Origin: Peromyscus leucopus
Taxonomy: Eukaryota; Chordata; Mammalia; Rodentia; Cricetidae
Assembly (NCBI RefSeq): GCF_004664715.2
Contig: NC_051071.1
Location: forward strand, 1-64,000
Length of the DNA: 64,000 nt
Direction of reading: 5' to 3'
Below are positions 14,801 through 25,068 of this stretch, in pieces (the stretch's first letter is position 1; each line of letters starts with the position of its first letter). The translations under genes were made by a program, and so were the position numbers. Below the pieces are notes generated by a model. That model was not told the origin of the DNA. It did not search any database and was given only the letters and a program-made list of their open reading frames with translations.

Positions 14801-17506
14801 GGTGGAGTGTGGGGGTGGTGTAGGGTGGAGTGCAGTGGTTGTTGCCTCACTGACCCTTTTCTCTGCACAGACCCAAGCTCTGGGGGGCCCACAGCCTCAG
14901 AGGAGCGTGTTGCCCAGGAGGCGCTGGAGGCCCTGCAGCTGGAGAAGCGACTTAGCCTGCTTTCACACTCCGGCAGGCCAGGCAGTGGAGGTAGAGTCAG
15001 TGGTTGGCTTTGTCTGGGCTGCTGGGACCTCTCTCTAAGCACTCACCTCCCCACTCCACTCAAGGCCGGGCAGCCATCTGTCTGCATGGGCTGTAGGAGT
15101 CTCCTTGTGTGCGTACTCATGACCCTTCTGACCTCTGCGGGCAGCTGTCATCCATCTCAGTCAGGCCTTTTCCCTCTTGTTCATTCTTCATCTACCCATG
15201 CATCCATCCATCCGTCCACCCACCCACCCACCCATCCATTCATCCACCCACCACCCATCCATCCACCCACCCACCCACCCACCCATCCATTCATCCATCC
15301 ATCCACCCATCCATCCATTTATCTACCCATTCATCCATCCATCCATCCATCCATCCATCCATCCATCCATCCATCATCCATCCATCATCCATCTCTCCAT
15401 CCATCCATCATCCATCCATCATCCATCTCTCCATCCATCCATCCATCTATCCATCCATCATCCATCTCTATCCATCCATCTATCCATCCATTCATCCATC
15501 CAACCATCATTCCTCCTGCTCATTCATTCATTACCCATCCATTCAGCCACTCATTGCTCCCCTTCCTACTCATTCTTTCTGCTTTCTCCTATTCATTCAT
15601 TTATTCTCCCTTCATCCATTCACTCGCTATCCTCTAAACATATCAAATGACAAGAGCCGCTGTGATGGGAAGTGTGACCTGGGTTTGAATTCCTTCCCAC
15701 CCATTCATTAGCTGTGTGGCCTGGGCAAGGCCCAAGCGGTCTGCAATTGAGTCTTACTGTCTATTTTCTGACAAAATGCTCAGGGGCCAACCGAGCTGGC
15801 TTCCCAGGAGCAGACAGTCCTCTACAGCTACTATCAATGGGAAGAAGGATGGAAGAACCTGGACACCCAGCCGTGGCCGAGGCCGGCTTGGCAGGCGGGC
15901 TGTACCAGGCCTTCCTAGGCCAGAGAAGCACTGCCTGGTGCCTCTCACCACTCCCAGGGATGGTGGCCCTCTCCCCTCCCAGTCCCTCCCTCTAGAAGCA
16001 GGGACTCTTAAGCTTGTAAGAAGCTTTCTTATCTCCTTAGAGGGTTCGCCTCTGGTATCTGCTCGGTTAGTCCTGCGAGCTAGGCCAGGCAAGCTGAGAG
16101 GAAAAGCAAAGATGGCATTTTTTTATTTTTATTTTATTTTTCCATTCACACAGAGTGAGGCAAGGCAGAGTTCCTGAGGCAGGATGGGGGGGTAGTGGAC
16201 AGGACTGGATCCCAGGCATGCTCTTGTCCTCGGAGGCTCACAGCCCCATGAGGCGATGAGGCAGTGATGGGGTCAGAGGAAGAGGCGGTCTAGTGTGTGA
16301 GCGAGCGTACCTGGGGTGGTGAAGGGGGATGGGTTGCCCCAGGTCTTGGCTGGGCTAGAAGGTAGCCAGGATGGTAGTCAGAGTAGTTGGGTGGAGAGAG
16401 GACGAGGAGGAAGCTCAGGGGCTGGGTCATAGACACAGCATGGAGGGACATAGACACACAGCATGGAGGGACTGTAAGCAGGTACCTGCCTCAGAGGGAC
16501 TGTGGAGGTGAGGGGGAGTCGGGGGAGACTCAGACTGGGACCACGGAAGTGCCTGGGGGAGGGAAGGTTCTGGAAAGGCTGGCATTGAAAGCGGGCCAGG
16601 GACGGATGAGGGAAGGGCTGTCGTGCAGATCCTGGCCTTCTGCTCCAGCGTCCAGGTGTAGAGGCTAGGAAGAAGTGGGCTGTCTGTCACAGCATGCTCA
16701 CTGGAGACCACCCCTCACCTCCGTGGACCCCCCCCAGCAGCCTCAGTTTCTGCTTTGTCTCAGGGGATGATCGAAGCCTGTCCAGCTCCTCTTCCGAGGC
16801 CAGCCACTCAGACATCAGTGCCAGCAGCCGCCTCACTGCCTGGCCAGAACAGTCCTCGTCCTCAGCCAGCACATCACAGGAAGGGCCAGGGCTGGTGGCT
16901 GCCCAGGGTCCAGGAGAAGCCATGCTGGGAGCCTCCAGGCCACCCCTCAAGCCGCTGCGGCCGCGACAGTTACAGGAGGTCGGCCGCCAGAGCTCCTCCG
17001 ACAGCGGCATCGCCACGGGCAGTCACTCCTCGTACTCCGGCAGCTTCTCATCCTACGCTGGCAGCAACCTGGACGTGTGGCGGGCTGGAGAGGAGTTTGG
17101 TTCTCTGCTTAGCCTGCCGCCCGGAGCCAGCGCACCTGAGCCCAAACTGTGTGCCTGCCCACCTGGGGTGGCTGAGTACCAGGTGCCCACCTCATTGCGA
17201 CAGCACTATGACACGCCTCGAAGCCTGCGCCAGGCCCCCAGAGACCCAAGCCCAGCCTCTCAGGGCAGCTCTGACCACAGTTCAGCCACGGACTTGGGTG
17301 GTCAGGCACCCCCGGGGTGTCCTGCCAGTTGCCTGGGAGCTCGTCGACGGGGCCAGGCAACAGAAGGCCCCGGCAGTGAAGCCACGCTGCCCAGTCCGTC
17401 CCCTGGCGAGTCCTGGGAAGCAGGCAGCCCCCATGCAGGGCCACCTCCGGCTTTCTTTTTGTCATGTTCAGTCTGTGGCGGACTCAAGGTAAAGCCCCCT
17501 CCCTGA
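985..17506 (+). CDS. Dok7: Dok-7 adaptor, exons 3-7 (5' end outside window)
   Basis: Joined exons 985-1215, 2771-2971, 11872-11991, 14871-14990 and 16764-17506 form one open frame with GT-AG junctions and matching phases. By family numbering the frame starts inside codon 34 and ends at residue 504, the length I know for mouse Dok-7. Dok-7 is the cytoplasmic adaptor at the neuromuscular junction: its PH domain (about residues 4-109) binds membrane lipid, its PTB domain (about 105-210) binds the phosphorylated juxtamembrane tyrosine of MuSK, and it drives MuSK dimerisation and acetylcholine-receptor clustering. The serine- and proline-rich C-terminal half carries the two tyrosines that recruit Crk/CrkL. 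Exons 1 and 2 (start codon and first PH strands) are not in the window; I looked for the exon 2 sequence before 985 and did not see it. The identification is very secure. Confidence 0.97.
1216..2770 (+). other. Dok7 intron 3
   Basis: Contains a (CA)n microsatellite at 1632-1678 and a run of G at about 1940-1950. Otherwise unique-looking intron sequence. Confidence 0.85.
1632..1678. repeat. (CA)n microsatellite
   Basis: About 23 pure CA units, followed by a short gatggtgatgatgatgg stretch. The overlapping frames on both strands are this repeat. Confidence 0.98.
2771..2971 (+). CDS. Dok7: Dok7 exon 4 (start of PTB domain)
   Basis: Acceptor 'ctggccctcag' ends at 2770; donor 'gtaagt' starts at 2972. 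Two bases plus 66 codons plus one base give residues 111-177, with [28 protein letters not shown] and [12 protein letters not shown]. These are the first strands of the IRS-type PTB fold, including the RRYG arginines that bind phosphotyrosine in this domain family. The last T joins GG of exon 5 to give Trp178. Confidence 0.96.
3805..4068 (+). repeat. Local duplication, copy 1
   Basis: About 264 bp starting gtgactatggtt and ending gggacctgggagtgatgcc. It recurs at 5100-5369 in the same orientation, about 1.3 kb away, with scattered substitutions and small indels. Shared blocks include gaccttgagtagtagaatt, cctgacctacgctggggtgt and gactggatgtgtatccacag. Similarity stops sharply at both edges. 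It is not a SINE or LTR I know. Confidence 0.9.
5100..5369 (+). repeat. Local duplication, copy 2
   Basis: Second copy of the unit at 3805-4068, direct orientation. Small indels are present (e.g. around 5205-5240). The match ends at gtgatgcc, after which the two copies differ completely. Confidence 0.9.
5814..5867. repeat. (CT)n microsatellite
   Basis: About 26 pure CT units in Dok7 intron 4. Confidence 0.98.
11872..11991 (+). CDS. Dok7: Dok7 exon 5 (end of PTB domain)
   Basis: Acceptor 'ttcctctgcag' ends at 11871; donor 'gtgtgt' starts at 11992. It encodes residues 178-217 ([29 protein letters not shown]..), the last PTB strand and C-terminal helix, where FDCIVRGI is a family hallmark. The intron before it is the longest one in the gene here (about 8.9 kb). 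Confidence 0.96.
14389..14610. repeat. Degenerate minisatellite
   Basis: Four or five imperfect copies of a unit with the core gacaaggacctgagctggg, spaced about 45-65 bp, with ends such as cagatgggggc. Unit borders are only approximate. Confidence 0.6.
14744..14838. repeat. 22-bp minisatellite beside exon 6
   Basis: Four head-to-tail copies of a unit like gtgatgtagggtggagtg plus ggggg, with T/C and A/G variants. It ends about 32 bp before the exon 6 acceptor, so it lies where the branch site of intron 5 should be. Confidence 0.85.
14871..14990 (+). CDS. Dok7: Dok7 exon 6 (linker after PTB)
   Basis: Acceptor 'ctctgcacag' ends at 14870; donor 'gtagag' starts at 14991. It encodes residues 218-257, with the conserved [20 protein letters not shown] helix. 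Its acceptor lies only about 30 bp after a G-rich minisatellite. The donor is a little weak (gtagag). Confidence 0.95.
14991..16763 (+). other. Dok7 intron 6
   Basis: Contains a long (CATC)n tract at 15188-15625. The remainder is unique, with a short T/A-rich stretch at about 16116-16142. Confidence 0.8.
15188..15625. repeat. (CATC)n simple-repeat tract
   Basis: Imperfect CATC/CACC/CATT units over about 440 bp. It produces three long overlapping frames of His/Pro/Ser/Ile repeats on the + strand, none of them genes. Confidence 0.96.
16764..17506 (+). CDS. Dok7: Dok7 exon 7 (C-terminal signalling region and stop)
   Basis: Acceptor 'ctttgtctcag' ends at 16763. The exon encodes residues 258-504, ending GGLKVKPPP with TGA at 17504-17506. 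It is rich in Ser, Pro and Gly. The tyrosines of EYQVP (codon 17177-17179) and HYDTP (17207-17209) count exactly to residues 396 and 406; both are YxxP sites bound by Crk/CrkL after phosphorylation. A four-base repeat at the equivalent place in human exon 7 is the common myasthenia duplication site; here that repeat is not present as two full units (around 17112-17121). The exon's own last codons contain a usable donor at 17489. Confidence 0.97.
17489..17494 (+). other. Embedded splice donor near the Dok7 stop
   Basis: The bases ctcaag|gtaaag sit inside codons GGL-K-V-K, five codons before the stop. The exon would end at 17488 in phase 0. The consensus match (AAG|GTAAAG) is good. Cutting here removes VKPPP and the stop and fits in frame onto a candidate exon starting at 24451. 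This suggests the 504-residue form is made by reading into this intron and polyadenylating there. Confidence 0.6.
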
Positions 17507-18705
17507 GAGAGCAGGCTGGCCACTGCTGCCAAGGGCTGGATATGGCCCCTCCAGACAGGAGAGGGGGGCCCCTAGCCTCTTTGCAGAGGGGGTGCTCCGT
17601 GCTGTTTTGAGAAGCCACCAGACCTGTAGCAAGGGCCTCAGGGGCAGGATGACATCCATAGGGCTGTCCTCCCCTAGGTGGGTGCTATGGCTGCCAGTGA
17701 CGGAGGCTGGGCAGGGTGGGGTCAGGAGAGCCACTGATCCAGCTTCTCCCGCTATCTCCTCACCTGTGGATCAGGCACGGGGGTGCTCTGCCCACAAGGG
17801 GCTGGGGGCTCCTGCCAGGTATTGCTGCTGGGGACAGAAGACCTCCATGGCTGGGGTCAGCTCTCAGTGACGAGGCTTGGCTTGGCCCACTACCCTCTTC
17901 CTGGATAACTGATCCTCTGTCATTCTCGGTCAGTTCTGCAGTAAACAGACACACTTCCTACCCCAAATCAAATCTACCGCAGCTGCTCTAGAATCCCTAG
18001 TTCTGTGAGCCAGCAGCTCTGTGTTTGCAGCCCATAGACTGGGCACGGTCTTTACGTGATCTGCTTTACACGTCACCCTGCAGCACCCACCGGTGGGGTC
18101 GGTATCCCATCCCACGGGGGAGGAAACTGACGCTCAGGAGGCTCCATGACTTGAGGGGCCTGTGACTTTGACCCCCCTCTTCGCTTCAGCCCGCTCCTGG
18201 GCTCCTGGAGGACTCTGGGAAGTGGGCTGCCTGACAGGAGTGTGCAGCACCCCCAGAGGTTGAGTTTTCCCCAGGATCCCAAAGTCAGTTTGCTGGAGGG
18301 TCTCTTGCAGAACCTCCCGGCAGTGTTCCCCTGTGCCTCCTTGCTGGGACCAGGAAGCTGGTGGCCAGGACCAGGTGGAAGAAATCGGGGCTCCACTGGC
18401 ATGTAGAGGGCTCTGGCCCTACCCACGGGTCACCCTGGCTCTGTGTTCGGGTGTCTCCCACCCCAGACTGTGTGTTCCCTTGCACGGAGCAGGGGTGCTC
18501 CGCTTCCCAGTGTCGGGGGGGTTGGTGTGGCTGTGCCCACCCTGTGTGAGTCTCTCCATTGGCACCTGCAGTTCCGATCCGGCAGGCCGACTCATCTGTA
18601 CCTGCGCGGTCGGCCGATCATGTTGCTCTATTGAGTTTTTTTTAAAAAAATCTGTTTGTAATTACACTCTCAGACTGGAAATAAAGTTATCTTTTCTTAC
18701 TGCCT
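17507..18705 (+). other. Dok7: Dok7 3' untranslated region (short form)
   Basis: About 1.2 kb from the stop to just past an AATAAA at 18680-18685. No other open frame of note. The length is in the range expected for the Dok7 3' UTR. The cleavage point (~18700) is inferred from the signal only. Confidence 0.75.
18680..18685 (+). terminator. Poly(A) signal AATAAA of Dok7
   Basis: A canonical AATAAA, followed about 20-30 bp later by T/GT-rich sequence (ttatcttttcttactgcc, then ttgccttgttcc), lies 1.2 kb after the Dok7 stop on the same strand. It fits the end of the 504-residue transcript. Confidence 0.8.
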
Positions 18706-21700
18706 TGCCTTGTTCCATTTGGCTGTCCCCCGCTCCAGGCCTGGGACTGAAGAAACTCCAGGAGCCTGGCCCTCAGCCTGAGGTCTGGGTGTCGCGGATG
18801 TGGCAAAGAGGACAGGTGGCTTTGGATAGCCCTGGGGCTGGGTACATGGTGTGCGCATGTGGTGGGGGGTGGGGAGTGTTATGACTGTGTGTATTATGTG
18901 TGGCTTGTGGAAACCACACTGCGATCAGCAGTGGTCATTCAGACTCAGGCCCAGGGCTGTCCATGCGCAGTGTTGCATGTTTCATCCCCCCATGCAGGGC
19001 TTGCTCTTGAGTTCAGACTCACCCAACCCCTAACCCAACCCAACCCATTTCCACTGTGCGGAGAGAGCTCCAGGGAGCAGCACCTCCCTGCCTGTCTGTT
19101 CCCATCCTTGCTGCTGGAAGTTGGGAGCCTGGCTCCCCCAAGGTGCTGTGTAGGGAAGAGCAGGCTTTGGGGGCTTGGCTACATTCACTGCCCACTGACT
19201 GGGTGACCCTGAAAGTCACTGTACCTCTAGGAGCCTCAGTTTCCTCCTCCATTGATGGGTAACCGTCCTCACCTCATGGGCTGGCCCAAGGGTCTGATGA
19301 GATCCTGTGTAAGCACCCAGCAGATGTGTGTTCACTAGAGGGAGCTAGGCATTCTTCCTGCAAAAGGACTGAGGATGTAGATTCCCGGGACCAGGGAGCC
19401 GGCAGGATGGCCAGCCAGAGGGGCAGGCACTGCTCTGGCCCGAGGCCCTTGTTCTCCATACTTAGCTCTCTCTGTCTCCATGGGTGCTCCCTGGAGCAGG
19501 CAGAGGAACACCCAGGTGGGCAGGTCTGTTAAGGGTGAATCCATGCTGTAGGAGCCTGGATGTCCATCCTCTCTCCACCTGAGGCAAGTTGGCCTGGACC
19601 CTGGACCTGGGTGGGTGGGGGTTGTCCTGTGGGCAAGAAGTCCTCACTTTAGGAAGGGAGCACCATGACACACTGGGAGAAGGTGGATGTCAAGTGGAAA
19701 GTCTCCAGGGGAAGACCAGCCCAGGCTCCTCTGTGCCAGTCCATCCTCCAAGACACTAGAAGCCCCAGCAGTTGGCAAAGGCGTCAGTGATTAGGGTCTC
19801 ATGTGGAACCCAGGGTCACCAGCCACGACTCCTCTCCATGAGATGGGGTGGCTGATATAATGGGGGCTTCCCCTCACGTCAGGGGCCCACAGATAGGTAG
19901 ACGCTGGTCTCAGACCTTGCCTCCTCATGCATTGTCCACCCAAGGGCCTAAGCTGATCATGTGCTTTATTGTCCCGTGTGGCCCACCCATGCTAAGGTCT
20001 GGTGTGGATCCTGTAGCCATGGCCTTCCCTGAGCAGTTGCCCTTTGTGGGGGCTGTTGAGGACTTGGCTTCTTGCTTGGTGACAAAGTACACCCTCAGAG
20101 GCCTGTATGTGGTTGGCTCTGGCTCTAGGGTGTTTGATTCTTATCCTGAGTCCCCCAAGCCTGCACAGGGCTCTGTTATAAATGGCGATGCGGTCAGATC
20201 CATGTGGTCTGCTCAGGGGTATCCCTGTCTGTACCCTAGGCATGTGACTATCACTCTCAAGGCTGGCTTGAACAGTGCTGGGTATCAAGTTCCCTTCCCT
20301 GTCCCCAAGAGGTCCCACTACCAAGTTGCTCCTTCAGAGTCGCTGGGATTGGGGGACTCTGTGTTACCTGCTCAGGACAGGCCCTTTGACAAGGGGCTGG
20401 GGATGTTTGGAGCCCTGGGCAGGTTCAGCCTCCACTTTCTCCCAGCTGGAGTGGGGAGGTCTGTGCATGAGATAGCAAATGCACCCAGCTGCGGCCTTCA
20501 TCCTCCCCCATCTGCCCCTACAGCGACTCTAAGCTGTTTCTTCTCATGTTCCATCAACTCCCTGATCCGGTTCTGCCTGAAACAGAGGTCTGGGACTCAT
20601 TCCGGGGTTGGGTGACTGTCTCACTGATGGGCTCCCAGGAGGGCCCTGTAATGTATGGGACAATATGCCAGAGCTGGAGAGTAACACTGTGGTCCCTATA
20701 GGCCACGTAGGCATGTTATTCAGCAACCATGTACTACTCAGGTGATGGGCAGTAGGGTCTAGCTGAGCCATAAGCACTGATGAGGAGTCATCTTGGAGTC
20801 TGGCTGAGCCATAAGCTAGAAGGGAGTAGCTTGGGGACCCTTGTTTGTAAACTTTCTTAGAACACCACTGGCCTCAACTGTCTCCTGGATTGTCATATCA
20901 AACCATTGCTTGGGTGGTCGGGGCTATGGGGTCTAAGAACAGAAGGGTCTGGAGCACAAAGCTGTGTTCCTCCAGATTATAGGTTGCCCAGATCTTCAGA
21001 CCTATGCCATTTTTGGAGTTACCATTCCATTTCTTGGGGTCCAGGGGGGCAGGGCAAAAGGTGAGTGGGATGTACACACTAACCCCTGTTGTCTTTGGTC
21101 TAGGTCATGGCTACTTCATCCTCTGGACTCACTGTGACATATCCAGGTAGGCACCTGGCTTTGAACCCCCCGTACTCACAGTGTAGGGATGAAGAGTTTA
21201 GAGCTAAGGGGTAGCCCTGTTGGATGGGAAGGGTATGGGTAGTGGGGTGACAGTGGCATTTGGGAAGCCTGGAACAGGTGAGTAGGGTGAGGTGGTGAGC
21301 TAAAGAGAGGTACATGGCTCTGGAGCATGACTGAGTGGCCTGGCTGGGAGTGGCCAGTGACAGCTGGACCATGGTCTGTAGCTCAGGAGTCAGATTGGAG
21401 GGGGTTGGCCCCAAGCTCTAAGTGTGTACCAGCTAGTGAACAGGCAAGGAAGCAATGGCCCCCAGAGGTTCCAGCTCCTCAGGACAGGTTTGGGGAAGGG
21501 TGGGAATGACAGAGTACTCAGCAAGCAGGGGACACTTCTTGGAAGAAGCCTGGCTGTCTGCCGATGAAGGCTGGAGGGTGCTAGCCCAACCTGGGAGGGT
21601 TGGGAGAGCCTATAGGTCCCGGGTGCCTGACCTTGGGCCAGGTGACTGCAGGCCAGGGATACCTCTTTCCTTGTCTCCTCCTGCGTGGGTGCTACAGATC

Positions 21701-24450
21701 CCTGCGTCTTTTTTTCCAGAGGTGAGTGGTGCCTTTGGAAGGCCAAGCCCTGTAGGCAAGATAGAGAGTCCAGTCAGACCCAAGGAGACACTGGGGCAGA
21801 AAGCTGTGGGTGGGGCCACAGGCAGGCCACAGGGGTCAGCACCCTGGCCAACAGGAAAGCCCCAAACCCATCTGTTTGCTGGGGTTTTCTGTCTGGAATG
21901 CTCAGCCTGAATTCTGGGTCCATGTGAAGCCTATGGTCCAGGGTCCTCCCTGACATCATGGAGTAGCAGGGGTGGCCCTCACTGTTTAGACATCTCCTAC
22001 TACCACCCCACTAGGGACGCCAGGATTTTACTTTAACACAATGGATACTCCACCCCAGGACCAAAGAGATGGAGACGGTACCACTTGAGGACAGGGCCCT
22101 TTCCCTCTGAGGGCAAGGGTAGGGTGACGTGGGAGGTAGGGCCCTGCCTCTGATGAGGGACGTGTGAGTTCGCCCTGGACCAGACTAGGAACAGAGATGT
22201 GCCTGGTTATAGTCGGATGGTGGTCAGCCTGCAGCGGTGGGAAGGAAAAAGGCGATACTATCCTGTTGTCTGTTCTGTTCTAGTAAATACGTGAGTTCTA
22301 AAACGATGCTGCCAAAGCTAAAACTGAATTAAAGTCAGGAAGGACACGGGGCATAGTGAACCCACACCTTCCTGGGCAGCGGGTCACGTCCCTTTGGGAG
22401 GAGAGTGAGTTTAGCGGGAGAGCAGGCACTCACTGCGTTGGAGTCTCAACAGCCCCCCTCTGGCCTTTGACTTCCCATGTCAGCTGGCTTCGAACTTTTC
22501 ATCTAGTTTAGGTTTCGGGTTTCTCCTGCTTCTCCTTGCTCCTCTTCAACTCACCTGTCCAGACCATCTTGGAAAAAGTAGATCCAACCCCAAACAGAGT
22601 GTCTAGACTCAGGGAACATATTCAAGCCCACTAAGGCACGGAGCCCAGCCGCAGCTCTCCTTTTTTGGCCTTCAAAGGCTCAGTGCTGAAATCTGACATC
22701 TCCAGTCTCCAGACCCCAGCCCTGGCTCACCCATCCCCTCTCCTCCTTCCCTTAGCCACGCCCCTTCTCCAGCCTGCCAACCCAACCCTGGGAAGGCCTG
22801 CCTGGATGGCCAGTGCAGGCTGGCCCTGGCTTTCCCTCCACCCTGCTGGTTAAGCCTCCTTGGGGAGGTTTTCTTTGGCTCTGATGGATTCTCTGTGCTA
22901 CAAATGCATCAGATTCTCAGAAATCCTTTGCTTCAGATCAGAGATTTTCTGGGGATTGAAACACTGAGCCTACCTTTGCTTGCCAAGGGCTAAGACAGGA
23001 CGTTCTGTGAGCGAGCAAAGCCAGCTCCCCGATTTGAGGCCAGCAAATGGATGTTCCACTTGGTGCTGTGCAGCAGCTGAGTCTCACCATAGCTTGGACA
23101 GTACAAGGACCTCAAGACCTCCAAGGACATGTACTGTGTAGTAGGGGGTCTACCGTGGGGTCCCCAAGTCTGGGGGATGGGGACAGAATTGCTCACTTGC
23201 GTCAGTGAATAGTCAGAAGTGGACCCCCCCACTACAACCCTGGGGTCTCATCTGGATATACTGGCTGATGGATGTGTGACTTGGGAACTTGGGGTTTCTC
23301 CGTGAAGGGCAAACGGTTGCCACATTCCACACTAGCCATGTTGGTGGCAGGAAGGGGAGGAGGAGGAGGAGGAGGAGGAGGAGAGGCGCTGACGGACACT
23401 TTCAGATGGAGCTGGGTCAGGGACATGGCTGGGTGGTTGGGATCCTGGGGCAAACAGGCACAGCCAAGCCCCTCTCTGGATACGGGGTGCAGAACAAGCT
23501 TACCTGTGGGGCCCTCGATGTCCCCATCCTGAGCCCCAGCCCTGAACTGGATTCTGTGGGCTTGGCATGTGCTATGGGGCAAGGATTTCAGCAGCCTGTC
23601 TGTGTCTAAGCTGCTGGCTCTTGGAATAGAGGATGACTGCCCTTGCCTATCACTCTGAAATGGTACTTTGTGTCCCATCCTAAATGACTGTTCCCACCCC
23701 AGAGGGACAGGATTATGAGAGTGCCTCTGGAGAAAGGTCTTAATTTGCCAACTGTGTGCAGAGTCCCTGGGCCTGCACGGAAGGGGCCAGGGCCCACCCA
23801 GACAGCTCACTTGGCAGTGAGTCTACTGTGAGCACCGCCAGCTGGGCATGGAGGGTCCCTGGCTCCTTGGCAGCTAGCACCATGGGCTTTGCACACATCG
23901 GCAGTCAACTGTGAGGATATGGGACAAGGGCAAGACATGGATTCTTAGAAGAAAATTCAAACTGCTGAGGTGTCCGCGAGGGAGAGGGTGCTTGCTTTTC
24001 TGGGGACAGAGATGGAGTTGTTGGCTATGATCTGCAGAGGGGTCCTGGTGGGAATTATCCTCAATAGTGGAGATTACTCCAGCAGCAGCCTGTAGCGGGT
24101 GGAAGACCCAGGACAGGGAAGAGGGTCAGACTGAGGCAGCAGGAATATGCTGGCCCTGGAGAAGTGGGGTGAGGGGTGGGGTGGGGTAGGGTGGAGGGTG
24201 AGGAGATTGCACTAGAGGGTGCCCGGGAGGATGTAAGATGAGGTTTGACTGGACAGAGAACAGGCCTTGTGGGATCCGTATGCATGAGTGTCTGGACTGG
24301 GGAGGGGGCAGTGTGTGAGTCCTAGGATCATAGCCCTGGGCTGAATGGAAAATGGGAGACCTGGGTAGGGTCTCCAAGGTGGGAAGAGGGGACTGGGCCA
24401 TGGAGGGTGGTCTTGGGGGGGTGGCTGTACAGCTCCCAGCTACATCTCAG
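18706..24450 (+). other. Between the two Dok7 ends: long intron or flank
   Basis: If the longer transcript exists this is part of its intron 7; otherwise it is Dok7 flank. It is GC-rich and almost SINE-free. I saw a (CCCAAC)n-like patch at about 19020-19050, a (GGA)n tract at 23352-23384 and a GGGGT-rich patch at about 24160-24204. The 255-codon frame at 19848-20615 has no family I recognise and I do not call it a gene. Confidence 0.7.
23352..23384. repeat. (GGA)n tract
   Basis: About ten GGA units; a polyglycine/polyarginine frame on + and polyproline on - result from it. Confidence 0.95.
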
Positions 24451-24628
24451 GGATTCAGAGGACCTCTCTCCACAGGATCTCCAGGGCCCATGGCTGCTGA
24501 CAGCCCAGGGCCGGAACGACCACGCAGCGAGATGCCCACGTATGTGAATATCCCCATCAGCCCCACCTCCCGACTGCAGCTGCACTACATGGGCCTGGAG
24601 TTCCCAGGGGCCAGTGGGGGTGTGCGAG
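24451..24628 (+). CDS. Dok7: Candidate alternative Dok7 exon 8 (YVNI motif)
   Basis: Acceptor 'agctacatctcag' ends at 24450 and donor 'gtgagt' starts at 24629. From 24451 it reads 59 codons plus one base in the phase needed by the donor at 17489. The peptide starts GFRGPLSTGSPGP, then PTYVNIPISPTSRLQLHYMGLE. YVNI (Tyr codon 24541-24543) fits the Grb2 SH2 site rule YxN; YMGL (24586-24588) follows. The PTYVNIPISPTS pattern looks like a conserved protein segment and not random intron. A second possible acceptor, 24475, has the wrong phase for the 17489 donor. No transcript evidence is available here. Confidence 0.62.
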
Positions 24629-24934
24629 GTGAGTTCCCTCAGGGATGCCTCAGAGGGGAGTTGTGACCTTAGCTTTGGGCCTGAGCCCCAGGCACATCAG
24701 CCCTGGCAAGGGAGCACTTCCTTCTAACTTGCAAATGACCTTTCCAAAAACCAGGACCCTCCGGTCCTGCCCTGGGCTGCCGCCCATGTCCTGACATGAT
24801 TACTTGGTTGGTTGGGAATGGTGAAGGATCAGAGTGCCCACTGGCCCTATCACCTGACACACCTGAGACCCGGCCAGGGGCAGCTGGGCCGGGGGCCATT
24901 CCTGCTGGGTCCACTCACAGTGGGTTGCTTTCAG

Positions 24935-25068
24935 GGGCCAGCTCCTCCTCCCGCTATGCCCAGATTGACATCACAGCTACCGAGACGGCGCATCGTGTGG
25001 GGGTCCGGCATGCACAGACTCGGGAGGAACGATTGCCAGAGTTGGAGCAGCGGAAGAAAGGACCCTGA
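24935..25068 (+). CDS. Dok7: Candidate alternative Dok7 last exon (RYAQIDI)
   Basis: Acceptor 'gttgctttcag' ends at 24934. Two bases complete a glycine codon from the previous exon, then 43 codons lead to TGA at 25066-25068. The peptide includes SSSSRYAQIDITATETA and ends EERLPELEQRKKGP. RYAQIDI (Tyr codon 24955-24957) is a plausible third tyrosine site. Together with the previous block this would make a 602-residue Dok-7 and replace VKPPP. I believe similar tails exist on longer predicted DOK7 forms in other mammals, but I cannot check that. Confidence 0.62.

Larger units (their letters stand above)
11992..14870 (+). other. Dok7 intron 5
   Basis: Mostly unique sequence. The last 500 bp holds two tandem arrays: a degenerate one at about 14389-14610 built on 'gggacaaggacctgggctgggcag'-like units of varying spacing, and a sharper one at 14744-14838. 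Confidence 0.75.

Noticed and set aside
14374..15042. 222-codon - frame
   Set aside because: Antisense shadow of Dok7 exon 6 plus two minisatellites.
15109..15711. Long His/Pro/Ser/Ile frames
   Set aside because: Translation of the (CATC)n tract in three frames.
16755..17492. 245-codon frame over Dok7 exon 7
   Set aside because: Shifted by one from the verified exon 7 frame; shadow.
19848..20615. 255-codon + frame between the two Dok7 ends
   Set aside because: No recognisable family, Kozak or splice context, and composition is like the GC-rich intron around it; long chance frames are common here (compare 4039-4827).
24475..24480. Acceptor ctccacag|ga for the alternative Dok7 exon
   Set aside because: Joined to the 17489 donor it reads out of frame into a stop; kept only as an option if another upstream exon in phase 1 exists.
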